A stretch of 64,000 nt of DNA from Leptospira noguchii serovar Panama str. CZ214 (GCF_000306255.2 NZ_AKWY02000034.1:620001-684000); one strand, 5' to 3'. Shown: positions 28,990 through 36,869, counted from the stretch's first letter. The notes: generated from the letters alone by a model not told the origin. Numbers and translations are program-made.

Positions 28990-29177
28990 AGTATTCTGAA
29001 TATATGATATTTGTCTTTTTTGGAATGGCTGTTGCGTTTTTTCTATCATTTATTTTTGAAGCTTTGAACCCAGAACCACATGAGGGCGCACTATTGTTTA
29101 ATAGTTTTGGCTTTGGGGTATCTATGTATTTATCTTTAATTCTGGTTCATTTTGTAAGTAGAAAGGGAGTGAAATGA
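28986..29177 (+). CDS. Small membrane protein with two helices
   Basis: 63 residues; hydrophobic segments at about 6-25 and 36-57 joined by an acidic turn. Start overlaps the previous stop (ATGA). In a phage such a protein could be a minor coat, assembly or holin-like protein; nothing here decides. Confidence 0.6.
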   Translation: MKYSEYMIFVFFGMAVAFFLSFIFEALNPEPHEGALLFNSFGFGVSMYLSLILVHFVSRKGVK

Positions 29178-29392
29178 AGCTATCCGAACTTATGACCGTA
29201 ATAGGGGATTTAGTGACTAAAGGTCAGGTCAACGTGAAAAGCAGAACTACGTTACGCGACTATTCCTTCGTAATCATAAACGCAGGCGACTACAGGTATA
29301 TTGCTGAGTTAGATTCAGAGCAGAACGTAAAATCTTTAGAACGATTGAGTGACCTTTACGATCGTATCTATGGAGTTATGGACGAAAGTTGA
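29174..29392 (+). CDS. Hypothetical protein, 72 residues
   Basis: Overlaps the previous gene by ATGA. Acidic, soluble, no known motif. Ends in a TTGA overlap with the next gene. Confidence 0.55.
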   Translation: MKLSELMTVIGDLVTKGQVNVKSRTTLRDYSFVIINAGDYRYIAELDSEQNVKSLERLSDLYDRIYGVMDES

Positions 29393-29600
29393 AAATAGGA
29401 ACGGAAGTAATGATTTACGAAAAAAGAAAACGAATTTTGAAACTATTAAGACGCGGTTATTGTTTGCAACGAGTTAATTTAGAACTTGTTTTGACCAGAG
29501 AACGGACATTCCAACTTAGAACTCCATTTGCCAGGAATAAAATCGATCAGGTTCCTTTGTTCATTATTAAAAAATTTGTGGAAACTGGAAAAGTCGAAAA

Positions 29601-29604
<4 letters not shown>
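29389..29604 (+). CDS. Hypothetical basic protein, 71 residues
   Basis: Starts at TTG 29389 in a TTGA overlap; an internal ATG at 29410 is an alternative start. Very basic N-terminus (YEKRKRILKLLRRGY), which could bind nucleic acid. Unknown. Confidence 0.5.
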
Positions 29605-29827
<223 letters not shown>

Positions 29828-29843
29828 ATAAAGGAAAATCTGT

Positions 29844-30170
29844 ATGGAATTCTATCTCTGCCTTAGCTTTATCACGGGAAATCTGGTGGCCCTTTTGTAC
29901 ATTTTCATGGAAAGGGCTTATTCTGAATTATCATCAAAATCAAAATCAAGAACAAGAACAAAAGAAGATATTAAGAAAGAAACGATACAAGCATTTAGTA
30001 AAACAAAAACGATCCAAACAAAATTAGAGGTTTTTCTTGAGGGATTAGAGTTCAAGCGGGAAATTTTAAACAATATATTTAGTTCAGACGACCCTGATTT
30101 TGTTCAATTGGATTCTGAACTAAAAGATTTAATCGAATTAGTAAAATCTAAAATTATAAAGTATAGGTAG
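29844..30170 (+). CDS. Membrane-anchored helical protein
   Basis: 108 residues: one N-terminal membrane helix (about 3-23), then a basic Ser/Lys/Arg stretch and a long helical tail. AAAGGAAAATCTGT precedes the ATG. Unknown function. Confidence 0.6.
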   Translation: MEFYLCLSFITGNLVALLYIFMERAYSELSSKSKSRTRTKEDIKKETIQAFSKTKTIQTKLEVFLEGLEFKREILNNIFSSDDPDFVQLDSELKDLIELVKSKIIKYR

Positions 30171-30174
30171 AACA

Positions 30175-30270
30175 ATGGAACTAATATTAATCATATCCGG
30201 AGGGACGTTAGTATCATTCGGCCTTTTCTATTTCGACAACCTTGCAAACAAAAAGGAACAAAAACTTTGA
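30175..30270 (+). CDS. 31-residue single-helix membrane peptide
   Basis: Short gene of 31 codons plus stop: an acidic start, one hydrophobic helix (LILIISGGTLVSFGLFYF) and a charged tail (NLANKKEQKL). Size and topology recall minor coat proteins of filamentous phages, but that is analogy only. It is joined to the next gene by a TTGA overlap, which supports its being real. Confidence 0.5.
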   Translation: MELILIISGGTLVSFGLFYFDNLANKKEQKL

Positions 30271-30503
30271 AGTTTATTGATGAATTGACTGAGGAGGAAG
30301 TCGAAAAGATTTTCGGGATTATAAAGAAAAGGTTAAACGATGAACTCTCGAACGCAATCAAGAACGCTTCCATGAAAGTTCATAGATATTTAAACAAAGA
30401 GAACAACGAAGAATTACTGTATTTTACACAATGCAAAAAGTGCGGAAGCCACTACCTTCAAGACGAAAAACATATTTGCGAACAGGAAAATCAAAATGCC
30501 TAA
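30267..30503 (+). CDS. Small protein with C-terminal zinc-binding motif
   Basis: 78 residues, TTG start overlapping the previous stop. Helical N-terminus and a C-terminal CKKCGSHYLQDEKHIC, a C-x2-C-x-x-H plus H-x-C arrangement like a single zinc finger. Unknown role. Confidence 0.55.
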   Translation: MKFIDELTEEEVEKIFGIIKKRLNDELSNAIKNASMKVHRYLNKENNEELLYFTQCKKCGSHYLQDEKHICEQENQNA

Positions 30504-30678
30504 AACGATACGCACCGTAGATTTTGTAGAACGTGTAAAGGATTTAATCCGCAAGGGATACGACAAGTCAGAGGTAGCTAGACGCCTCGCGAAAGAAGAC
30601 GGAAGAGAAAAATCGTATTCATATAAGCTAATAAACTCGTGTATTGAGGAAGGTCCGTTTAAGGCGGTAGGACAGTGA
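30496..30678 (+). CDS. Small helix-turn-helix-like protein
   Basis: 60 residues. The centre (RKGYDKSEVARRLAKEDGRE) looks like a helix-turn-helix, so a DNA-binding regulator of the element is plausible. Overlaps both neighbours (GTGA with the next gene). Confidence 0.55.
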   Translation: MPKTIRTVDFVERVKDLIRKGYDKSEVARRLAKEDGREKSYSYKLINSCIEEGPFKAVGQ

Positions 30679-31463
30679 TCGACTACAATCAAGCAAAAAG
30701 ACTTTTAACCCAGGTCGGTGTAAAGTCTGCACCGGGAACAAAATATAAAGTTCGTTTCGAAGATATAAAATCGGGGAATTACTTTTTTTCTCAAAAGCTC
30801 GCAATCCCAAAAGAACTTCCTGCTGGAAAAACATACAAAGCGATCGTATTAGAAATCGTAGGAGAGAACCCAGAAAAAGAAGTTTCCAGTTTTGACTTTT
30901 TAATTCCTGGAAGGGAAGTTCCTCCACCCCTACCGGAAAAGGAAGAAATCTCACCTGTCGGGTCCACAGATTTAAATCTGAAACTACTTTTACAGCTACG
31001 TGAGCAAGATAGGATTTCTCACGAGAATGAAAGACTCTTATGGGAAAACAAATTAGATCATCAAAAATTATTTTACGAAAATGAACTCAGACGAAAAGAC
31101 GAAGCTCATATAGTAGAGATTAAAAGAATTCTCGCTGACTGTGAATCTAAGATTGATTTAATCCGAAACAATCATATCGCCTTAGAGTCCGAACGTTTGA
31201 AAATGCGTTCTACAATTGAAAAAACGGTTCGAGCAGAATTGAAGGTTCCAGCTCAAGAGAGTATGGATATAAATTCTTTATTAAGCAATCCGATTGTTTA
31301 CGGCCTTGCTTCTTCGTTTGCAAAAACGAAAGGAATTGATCTTCCGGCACTCCCCAATGTTTCGGGCCTGGATCTAAACTCACTTCTTCAAGGACTTCAA
31401 GGAGTGATGGGAGCAGAGGTGGGAAAAAGCACGGGCGGACTCTTGGAGTTACTCAAAAAATAA
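30675..31463 (+). CDS. Coiled-coil protein with hydrophobic C-terminal segment
   Basis: 262 residues, the longest gene before the replication protein. GTG start overlapping the previous stop. N-terminal globular part (about 1-85), Pro-rich linker (PPPLPEKEE), long coiled coil (about 98-185) and a C-terminal Leu/Gly-rich region ending GKSTGGLLELLKK. A structural or scaffold role in a virion is possible but not shown. Confidence 0.6.
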   Translation: MIDYNQAKRLLTQVGVKSAPGTKYKVRFEDIKSGNYFFSQKLAIPKELPAGKTYKAIVLEIVGENPEKEVSSFDFLIPGREVPPPLPEKEEISPVGSTDLNLKLLLQLREQDRISHENERLLWENKLDHQKLFYENELRRKDEAHIVEIKRILADCESKIDLIRNNHIALESERLKMRSTIEKTVRAELKVPAQESMDINSLLSNPIVYGLASSFAKTKGIDLPALPNVSGLDLNSLLQGLQGVMGAEVGKSTGGLLELLKK

Positions 31464-31475
31464 GGAGAATTAAAA

Positions 31476-31622
31476 ATGGAAGAAGAGATTCAAATACTGA
31501 AAAAGAAATTAGAACTCATAACGGAGATGATGAGTTTTCTATTTCAAAAACTGTCGAGCTTCGTAACGAAGGACGAGGCAAACACAATCAAACAAGTATT
31601 AGAAAAATTGAAAGAGGATTAA
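31476..31622 (+). CDS. Short coiled-coil protein, 48 residues
   Basis: ATG at 31476 with TAAGGAG eight bases upstream. Heptad pattern EEEIQILKKKLELITEMM indicates an oligomeric coil. Follows the 262-residue coiled-coil gene by 12 bases, so may be its partner. Confidence 0.55.
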   Translation: MEEEIQILKKKLELITEMMSFLFQKLSSFVTKDEANTIKQVLEKLKED

Positions 31623-31627
31623 GAAAG

Positions 31628-31792
31628 ATGGATATAAGTTCAATTAATATTATATTAAAAGATGGAACCATGGTCATCGCACAAGTGAGCGAAATGGCCG
31701 TAATCGATTCCGGCGCGGTCAACAAAATCAAAGAAGCGGTCGAGACTTCCGGAGTTGGACAAACGATTAAGGAAAGTGTAAAGGGTGGGTAG
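31628..31792 (+). CDS. Hypothetical protein, 54 residues
   Basis: AAGAAAG precedes the ATG five bases after the previous stop. Small, with beta strands followed by a helix; no motif. Overlaps the next gene. Confidence 0.5.
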   Translation: MDISSINIILKDGTMVIAQVSEMAVIDSGAVNKIKEAVETSGVGQTIKESVKGG

Positions 31793-31997
31793 AGCCTACT
31801 ACTATAATCCGGGAAAACAACCGCCAAAAAAGTTACGTTATACGCCTAAGCACGACGGACGTGACTGGCAACGTGAACTTTGCGCGGTGTTTTGCGGAAC
31901 TCTGGTTCCGCCAGAAAAGTGGAAACCTGAGTGGATCGAATTACACAAACAATTTGAGACTGCCAAGGATGGTTTCTCTGTAAATCCCGAGCGGTAG
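31785..31997 (+). CDS. Hypothetical basic protein, 70 residues
   Basis: GTG start inside the previous gene (8-base overlap). Rich in Lys, Arg and aromatic residues (GRAYYYNPGKQPPKKLRYTPK) with two Cys; may bind nucleic acid. Unknown. Confidence 0.5.
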   Translation: MGRAYYYNPGKQPPKKLRYTPKHDGRDWQRELCAVFCGTLVPPEKWKPEWIELHKQFETAKDGFSVNPER

Positions 31998-32033
31998 CGA
32001 GAAGCATTTTTTAGAAAAAAAGGAGAAACTAAA

Positions 32034-32213
32034 ATGATAGAGGCACAAACGGTTAAAGTGACGAGAGAAGAGGGTAACGATGGAGTAAAATACAACATCG
32101 TAATTCCGAACGACGAAGCGAACATTCATCTGATCTTAGAAGAGGATAAGTTCATTTCTCTTGTAAAAGGGATCGGAGCTTTGGAGAAAGAAATGGAGTT
32201 GAAGGATGTCTAA
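32034..32213 (+). CDS. Hypothetical protein, 59 residues
   Basis: AAAAGGAGAAACT precedes ATG 32034. Small acidic alpha/beta protein. Its stop overlaps the start of the DUF736-like gene by eight bases, so they are coupled. Confidence 0.55.
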   Translation: MIEAQTVKVTREEGNDGVKYNIVIPNDEANIHLILEEDKFISLVKGIGALEKEMELKDV

Positions 32214-32583
32214 GACAGTCGGCTTCATGGAAGAGAAACAGAATAAGGAAGGAAAAAAATTTCTGAATTTAGAAATTAATTTTCCGTTTGTTCCAAGAAT
32301 GGAGTTTTTTGTAGCGCAAAACGGAAAGAAACATTCGCCGGATGCCAAGGACTCCGCACCTGACTACTTAGTTTACTACGCAAAGAATCAGGCGGGAGCG
32401 ATCTGGAAAAAGATTTCTAAGAGTAGCTCAAAGGAATATCTTTCTTGCGAAATATTCGCTCCATTCTCTCCAGAGGGCAAGCTCAATTTTGCCCTTTTCC
32501 CAGATCCGGAAACATCGGGACGATACAACGTATTGTATTCGGAACCGAATGAGAAAAAATCAGAATCGGATGTTCCATTCTGA
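32206..32583 (+). CDS. DUF736-like protein, candidate single-stranded DNA binder
   Basis: 125 residues. The order APDYLVYYAKNQAGAIWKKI, then SKEYLSCEIFAPFSP and a C-terminal acidic SDVPF tail resembles DUF736, often found beside replication genes of plasmids and phages. The acidic tail ending in Phe recalls single-stranded DNA-binding proteins, whose tail recruits partners (inference). It is the last gene before a strong terminator and the replication initiator. Confidence 0.65.
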   Translation: MSKTVGFMEEKQNKEGKKFLNLEINFPFVPRMEFFVAQNGKKHSPDAKDSAPDYLVYYAKNQAGAIWKKISKSSSKEYLSCEIFAPFSPEGKLNFALFPDPETSGRYNVLYSEPNEKKSESDVPF

Positions 32584-32590
32584 AAATCGC

Positions 32591-32630
32591 GGCTTTATTT
32601 GTAAGGCGGGGACGCTAAGGGAATAAAGCC
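32591..32630 (+). promoter_or_regulatory. First stem-loop of the pre-rep hairpin cluster
   Basis: Nine-base arms GGCTTTATT (32591-32599) and AATAAAGCC (32622-32630) enclose a 22-base G-rich loop. It begins eight bases after the DUF736-like stop. Together with two further hairpins it makes a 126-base structured block upstream of the replication gene. Confidence 0.5.
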
Positions 32631-32643
32631 CAACTTAGGCAGG

Positions 32644-32672
32644 CCGGGGGACGTGCGTCCCCCGGTTTTTTT
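32644..32672 (+). terminator. Strong Rho-independent terminator
   Basis: Perfect ten-base arms CCGGGGGACG / CGTCCCCCGG with a two-base centre, followed by seven T. It should end the small-gene operon before rep. The same sequence could also work as a single-strand hairpin signal. Confidence 0.85.
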
Positions 32673-32694
32673 ATGCCCGTTTTTTCGGGGTCGA

Positions 32695-32716
32695 GGGGGG
32701 AGAGTAATACCCCCCC
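32695..32716. promoter_or_regulatory. G6/C7 hairpin upstream of rep, possible origin element
   Basis: GGGGGG (32695-32700) and CCCCCCC (32710-32716) enclose AGAGTAATA. Third hairpin in the block. Rolling-circle replicons commonly place the nick site in the loop of such a hairpin near rep, so this is a candidate double-strand origin; no nick site is proven. Confidence 0.4.
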
Positions 32717-32759
32717 GCTAATCAAATGGGAATCCAAACTATCTGGGAAAATCAAACTT

Positions 32760-33926
32760 ATGAGTTCAGAAATCTTTTCTCAACCCACAGAAAATCAACA
32801 TCCGATTCCAGAATATTTAAAAACTCCGTTTATTGACTGGCTTTCTTTTTCGATCGAATACTCAGATGAGTCTTGGAACTGGCTCCACGCGACCTTTGGA
32901 GAACTAAAAGTTGAGGAAAAAGGGGCAAATACCGGCCACACACACACTTTCCGAACGACTGCGGATGTATTCGGTGCATTTTCTCCAGAACGGAAGAGCC
33001 AAAAAATTTACATCTCACTTTCCTCCAAAGCTCTATATAATTTTGGAGCCTCGAAAGAGACTCTTACGACACTCATCCAATCCGCGATCAAACTAAACGG
33101 AAGATTTACAAGGATCGACTTAGCACAAGACGACTACGAAGGAAATTTGAACCTTGTGAATATCTATGAAAAATTGCAGAGAAAAGAAGTCGCGACACGG
33201 TTTAGAGGATACTCTAAATTCGAAGCTCCTTTTGACTTGGTAACATCCGGATCTTTATTCAAAGATCCTAAATTAGGAAAGTTAGGATATACGATTTACA
33301 TCGGAGCGTTTCGAGGAAGTAACGTATTCGTTCGGATCTATGACAAAAAATTGCAGACTGGACAGGAATGCGCTTGGCCGATTTGGAACCGAGTCGAATT
33401 CCAATTGAATCACGACGCTGCCGACCAATATTGTAACCCGAGCTGGAACGTAAGTCCGGAAACGGGCGAAATTTTAAATACGAGTGAGAAGTTTCCAGAT
33501 CCGCGTCGAGCAAAATTCGAAGATCGGAGTTTTCCGAAAACCGCATACTACTACCTGAAATTTTTAGATCCAACGTATAAACAAAAAACAAACGAATTTG
33601 GTCATTATTATTTAGAAGAAAACGGAAAACAAATGTGGACACCGTGCAAGTGGTGGACCGAATTCTTGCGAGCGAGCGAATCCGAACCGATTGGACTTCC
33701 CAGAAATCAAACCGGCTTGCAAGACATAGACAACTGGTTAAAGAATCAGGTTTCGGGAGCTGTATTTTTAATGTCCGATCTTTATGGAGACAAATACTTT
33801 TCTGAATTGAAAGCAGAAGGAAAAGAGAAGTTCGAGAAAAACAAAAAATACCAAAGACTCAAAGAACAATTCAAGGAAAAGAAAAGATTACAAGAGGAAG
33901 ATATTCCGGATGAGGTCGGATTTTGA
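32760..33926 (+). CDS. Replication initiation protein, Rep_trans type
   Basis: 388 residues from ATG 32760 ([15 protein letters not shown]); the frame is open from 32673 but that would start right behind a terminator T-run. Rep_trans features: [13 protein letters not shown] at the N-terminus, [13 protein letters not shown] and [14 protein letters not shown] with WNRVEFQL. Family members (filamentous phage gene II type, pT181 RepC type) nick the double-strand origin and start rolling-circle replication. The gene stands alone between a hairpin block and phased repeats, so it is independently controlled. The C-terminal 60 residues are highly charged. Confidence 0.75.
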   Translation: MSSEIFSQPTENQHPIPEYLKTPFIDWLSFSIEYSDESWNWLHATFGELKVEEKGANTGHTHTFRTTADVFGAFSPERKSQKIYISLSSKALYNFGASKETLTTLIQSAIKLNGRFTRIDLAQDDYEGNLNLVNIYEKLQRKEVATRFRGYSKFEAPFDLVTSGSLFKDPKLGKLGYTIYIGAFRGSNVFVRIYDKKLQTGQECAWPIWNRVEFQLNHDAADQYCNPSWNVSPETGEILNTSEKFPDPRRAKFEDRSFPKTAYYYLKFLDPTYKQKTNEFGHYYLEENGKQMWTPCKWWTEFLRASESEPIGLPRNQTGLQDIDNWLKNQVSGAVFLMSDLYGDKYFSELKAEGKEKFEKNKKYQRLKEQFKEKKRLQEEDIPDEVGF

Positions 33927-34010
33927 TCTTGTCCTTACCCTGTTCTTAAAAAAAAGAAATAAAATTCAACCTGTTCTCAACTTATTCTGAACTTGTTCTA
34001 TACCTATCAT
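33925..34010. repeat. Phased 11-bp tandem repeats (iteron-like), cluster 1
   Basis: Two consecutive 11-mers (GATCTTGTCCT, TACCCTGTTCT; 33925-33946), a 20-base A-rich spacer, then four more (CAACCTGTTCT, CAACTTATTCT, GAACTTGTTCT, ATACCTATCAT; 33967-34010). The core is ACCTGTTCT. The 11-base period, about one helical turn, puts all sites on one DNA face, as for iterons or a cooperative regulator. They begin in the rep stop codon. Confidence 0.7.
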
Positions 34011-34055
34011 TCACCAAAAACTCAAAAAATTCTCATTGTATGCTAAAATTCATTC

Positions 34056-34619
34056 GTGAATTCAGTATTTGAGCTACTTAAAAAACTACCAAACGTAAAT
34101 TCTCCGGCAATCCAAGCACTTCTAACGCATTTGGAGAAAAATCCGCAACGTTACAAAAATCTAAAATCAAACTTAGATCCGTTGGAATCTTTCGTGGATA
34201 CGGTCTCTGATGTTTTTCGTTATGCGTATTTGTATCCGGATGATTTAGGGGAATATAAAAACAAAAGTATATTCGAATTGTATAATTTTGTAAGATTGCT
34301 TCCGTATCATGCGGACCCGAAAGGGCTGGAAACAGTGAGTCGTTTTCTTTACACAAGGGAACTGGATTTCCCGATTCGGGATTGTGACGATAAAACCGTT
34401 CCTATACTCGCTTGGGCGATATTTAACAAAGTGCCTTGCCGCGCGGTTGTTTGTGGAGAAGGGCAAACTCCTCATCATATTTATCCCGAAGTAAAACTTT
34501 CCGGAGTTTGGTATTCAGCGGATGCAACTTACTTCAATCGATGTTCCTTCGGAATGAAACTCTACGGAGAGAAGTTCAGAAAAGAATACTATCTCTCAAA
34601 CTTCATAAAAAAATTCTAA
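34056..34619 (+). CDS. Transglutaminase-like cysteine-fold protein
   Basis: 187 residues from GTG 34056. A catalytic triad in the right order is visible: Cys in RDCDDKTVPILAWA (about C128), His in TPHHIYPEV and Asp in SADATYFN. This is the transglutaminase/cysteine protease fold pattern. No signal peptide. In phages and plasmids such proteins may be peptidases, cross-linkers or structural proteins. Both flanks carry the same 11-bp repeats, so the gene has its own control unit. Confidence 0.65.
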   Translation: MNSVFELLKKLPNVNSPAIQALLTHLEKNPQRYKNLKSNLDPLESFVDTVSDVFRYAYLYPDDLGEYKNKSIFELYNFVRLLPYHADPKGLETVSRFLYTRELDFPIRDCDDKTVPILAWAIFNKVPCRAVVCGEGQTPHHIYPEVKLSGVWYSADATYFNRCSFGMKLYGEKFRKEYYLSNFIKKF

Positions 34620-34623
34620 TTTT

Positions 34624-34656
34624 TTAACCTGTCGTTTACCTGTCTTTAACCTATTA
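34624..34656. repeat. Phased 11-bp tandem repeats, cluster 2
   Basis: TTAACCTGTCG, TTTACCTGTCT and TTAACCTATTA run head to tail with the ACCTGT core of cluster 1, in the same orientation, and begin just after the transglutaminase-like stop. Likely bound by the same protein. Confidence 0.65.
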
Positions 34657-34687
34657 GCAGGTAGTAAAAATTCAGAGCTTGTACTTT

Positions 34688-34714
34688 TTTTCAAAGACTG
34701 TTATCCTTTGAAAA
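34688..34714 (+). promoter_or_regulatory. Inverted repeat just before the 34719 start codon
   Basis: TTTTCAAAG and CTTTGAAAA are perfect nine-base arms around ACTGTTATC, ending five bases before the ATG. It occupies the place of the ribosome site, and no Shine-Dalgarno is present, so it may control translation or be an operator. Confidence 0.45.
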
Positions 34715-34718
34715 CAGT

Positions 34719-35228
34719 ATGAGTTACCGACTAACGTTAGAAGGAGATAAAAGCCTTCCCGAAGACTTCCAAATTATCCGGGCTTATGGAAAATTTATTC
34801 CTACCGGAGAATTACAAGGAGATGAACTTTTTGGAGATTTTTATTTAGAAGGATTCAATTACTATTCTCCTTCCGTAGCTCAACTTTCCGGACCCGAGGC
34901 CGCACTCGATACAGTTCACCTCGGAAGTTTTTTTCATGATGACGCCTATTCGGTTGCACTGTCTGGGGATGAGTTAGGAAGGTTTGGTGCACTTTTTCGG
35001 GGAATAAAATTACCTTCAATCAAACCGATCCGATTTCCTAACGTCCGAATCAAAGCGCCTAACTTGAGTAAGTCGTTTAAAGGTATATCAAAAGGAATTT
35101 CGAGTGCCGGAAAATCCGTCATGAAAGCCGGAAAGGACATTGTTAAGGCTCACGGAAAAGCGTTTAAGGATGCCGGAATGTCCCCACCCACAAGTATACT
35201 TCCAGAAACGCATCTAAAACGAGACTGA
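34719..35228 (+). CDS. Protein with amphipathic basic C-terminal repeats
   Basis: 169 residues. The N-terminal 100 residues are acidic; the C-terminus is a series of Lys/Gly/Ser amphipathic helices (KGISKGISSAGKSVMKAGK, KAHGKAFKDAG) like membrane-active or DNA-compacting minor virion proteins. No enzyme motif. Last rightward gene of the element, convergent with the prophage early operon. Confidence 0.6.
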   Translation: MSYRLTLEGDKSLPEDFQIIRAYGKFIPTGELQGDELFGDFYLEGFNYYSPSVAQLSGPEAALDTVHLGSFFHDDAYSVALSGDELGRFGALFRGIKLPSIKPIRFPNVRIKAPNLSKSFKGISKGISSAGKSVMKAGKDIVKAHGKAFKDAGMSPPTSILPETHLKRD

Positions 35229-35246
35229 AAAGTATAAAAAAATACT

Positions 35247-35273
35247 AAAAAACATTCTTTTAAGAATCTTTTT
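35247..35273. terminator. Candidate bidirectional terminator
   Basis: A short ATTCTT/AAGAAT stem between an A-run and a T-run (CTTTTT) separates two convergent operons. An adjacent AGTA/TACT inverted pair lies at 35231-35246. The stem is weak. Confidence 0.4.
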
Positions 35274-35276
35274 GGT

Positions 35277-35873
35277 TCAAAGTTGAGAAGAATTTCTAAG
35301 GTTTGTTTCTCTTTCGAAACGAGATTTCATAGATTTAAGAGCTTCAATAAGTGATTGATATTGATGAAAGGAGAGTTTTTCGGAAGGAATTTTGAAGGTT
35401 TTTTGAGCCATCGATTCCAAAGAAATCTGATACGGTGCAATTTTATTCACTTGAGAGAGAAGTATTTTGGTCATTTCTTTCTGGTCTATTGAAGGAATTG
35501 AGAAGACCTGAGATTTTGGAATGGATCTCTTCTTATCTCGTCTCTGTGATCTTCTGAAGACTCCTGGATGTGCTTTTTTTAATGAATCGATAATCTTTTG
35601 AATTTGGCTTTCGGAAAGAAAACTTAGTCTTTCACCCATTGCCAAAGACGAGCTAATCTCTTGAAGAGTTTCCTTTGAATACCCTATATTTCGTCCAACA
35701 GCAAAAAGCTGTTTCAAACGTTGCTTTCTTTTCTCTTCTTCAACTGTATCCTTCATATAGTTTTTTTGAGAAATGGTTCGATTTGATCCTTCAAATTCCT
35801 CTTCAAAATCCCGGCATTTACAAGACCCATTCCGATAATATCCCATACACCCCGTTTGACTCGGTGCATCCAT
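35277..35873 (-). CDS. gemA: GemA-like (Mu gp16) early regulatory protein
   Basis: 198 residues. The part from about residue 50 (KQRLKQLFAVGRNIGYSKETLQEI and LSFLSESQIQKIIDSLKK) fits the DUF1018/GemA pattern. A short N-terminal Cys cluster (CMGYYRNGSCKC) precedes it; an internal ATG (MKDTVEEE) may be the real start. GemA in Mu modulates host gene expression. Last gene of the leftward early operon. Confidence 0.65.
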   Translation of the reverse strand: MDAPSQTGCMGYYRNGSCKCRDFEEEFEGSNRTISQKNYMKDTVEEEKRKQRLKQLFAVGRNIGYSKETLQEISSSLAMGERLSFLSESQIQKIIDSLKKAHPGVFRRSQRRDKKRSIPKSQVFSIPSIDQKEMTKILLSQVNKIAPYQISLESMAQKTFKIPSEKLSFHQYQSLIEALKSMKSRFERETNLRNSSQL

Positions 35874-35884
35874 AGTATCTCCAT

Positions 35885-36142
35885 TTACTTCCGATTTCTA
35901 TCGAAGCATTCAATCATCGAAATAGATACAGCGGCAACTTGTATCAGTTCGTTTCTATACTCAGAGTAATCATGATTTTTACCTTCGTATCTAAAGTAAG
36001 ATTCAAGGGCGGCTTTTTGAACTTCGCCAACTTCCTCTCCAAGTATCATACACCATTCCACAGGTTTGTGATTTTGTGGACCGAACTTTAAATCTTGTTT
36101 ATCGCGTTCTTCGGAGATCTCTTTAAAAATGTTTTCTCTCAC
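35885..36142 (-). CDS. MazG-like nucleotide pyrophosphohydrolase
   Basis: 85 residues. The EExxE metal motif is seen in ILGEEVGEVQKAA, followed by a helix with NELIQVAAV as in MazG/dUTPase-like all-alpha phosphohydrolases, often phage-borne. Predicted to hydrolyse NTPs or (p)ppGpp-related alarm nucleotides. Overlaps the end of the DUF488 gene by four bases. Confidence 0.65.
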   Translation of the reverse strand: MRENIFKEISEERDKQDLKFGPQNHKPVEWCMILGEEVGEVQKAALESYFRYEGKNHDYSEYRNELIQVAAVSISMIECFDRNRK

Positions 36143-36503
36143 TTATTATCTACCTCCCTATATTCCGCTACATGAAATCCGCTTTTGATAAACCAAAGTG
36201 CTACACGAGATCGATGGCATTCAACCGGATCTTTTTCATAACAACACAATGCAATTGGATTATTGTTGGAGAGTGTTTTGAGTTGATCAATTATTTCCAT
36301 AACATTCAAATTTTCTAAAATAGAATCGAATTTTTTCCAGTCATATCCTTCATTTAGCATTTCTTTTGTGGGAGCCAGTATTTTAAATTGAATTTGTTTC
36401 CCCTTTGCAATCCAGCGAGGGGAAAATCTTGAAATATTAAAACAACGTATCCGGCTGCCAGCAGTTTATCGGTTTTATGATGATAGGATGTTACGATTTT
36501 CAT
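36139..36503 (-). pseudogene. DUF488-family gene with a one-base frameshift
   Basis: The N-terminal part (MKIVTSYHHKTDKLLAAGYVV) opens at ATG 36503 and is typical of DUF488. The rest (ISRFSPRWIAKGK, ILAPTKEMLNEGYDW, CCYEKDPVECHRSRVALW) lies in another frame down to 36139. A missing base near 36435-36440, in TTTTAATATTT, would restore one protein of about 121 residues. The C-x-E-x5-CHR signature is intact. The ATG overlaps the stop of the preceding gene (TAATG). Confidence 0.7.
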
Positions 36504-36727
36504 TATGCCCCTCCTGACCCTTCCTGTGGTGGAAATTTATTTCCGTTGTTGTTTAAATTTTCTTGTGGTTGATAACCACTTCTTTCGATTCGGATCGGTT
36601 CTTTGAATAGAACTCGAAATATAAGATACCAGAGGAAAAGAGCAAAAATTCCAACCAGTAACCAGATAGTGAGAGTTCCCATGACCGTATACATAAGAAC
36701 CAATTCAAAAATTTCTAATTGACTCAT
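36503..36727 (-). CDS. Small single-helix membrane protein
   Basis: 74 residues from ATG 36727 (MSQLEIFELVLMYT); the frame goes further up without support. One long hydrophobic stretch (about 8-40) and a hydrophilic Gln/Asn/Gly-rich tail. Unknown prophage protein. Confidence 0.6.
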   Translation of the reverse strand: MSQLEIFELVLMYTVMGTLTIWLLVGIFALFLWYLIFRVLFKEPIRIERSGYQPQENLNNNGNKFPPQEGSGGA

Positions 36728-36869
36728 GCTGATCTTTGCTTCTCCAAGTATCATTCTCGAATTCCCACTCTTCAACAGACCAACCCAGCTCAGTGAGTTT
36801 CATAATTGCGGTCTCTGAATCCGAATCAAGAAGGTCGTATGCTTGATGGAAATCGATAGAGTTTTTCAA
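36705..36869 (-). CDS. Small acidic protein, 54 residues
   Basis: TTG start at 36869 overlapping the stop of the previous gene (TTGA). Product contains AYDLLDSDSETAIMKLTELGWSVEEWEFENDTW in an amphipathic pattern (shown only in part here as ETAIMKLTELGWSVEEW). Its end overlaps the membrane-protein start. Unknown. Confidence 0.5.
   Translation of the reverse strand: MKNSIDFHQAYDLLDSDSETAIMKLTELGWSVEEWEFENDTWRSKDQHESIRNF

Noticed and set aside
33925..34656. CRISPR array
   Set aside because: The repeats are 11 bp with no spacers of constant size and no cas genes occur nearby; iteron-like repeats fit better.
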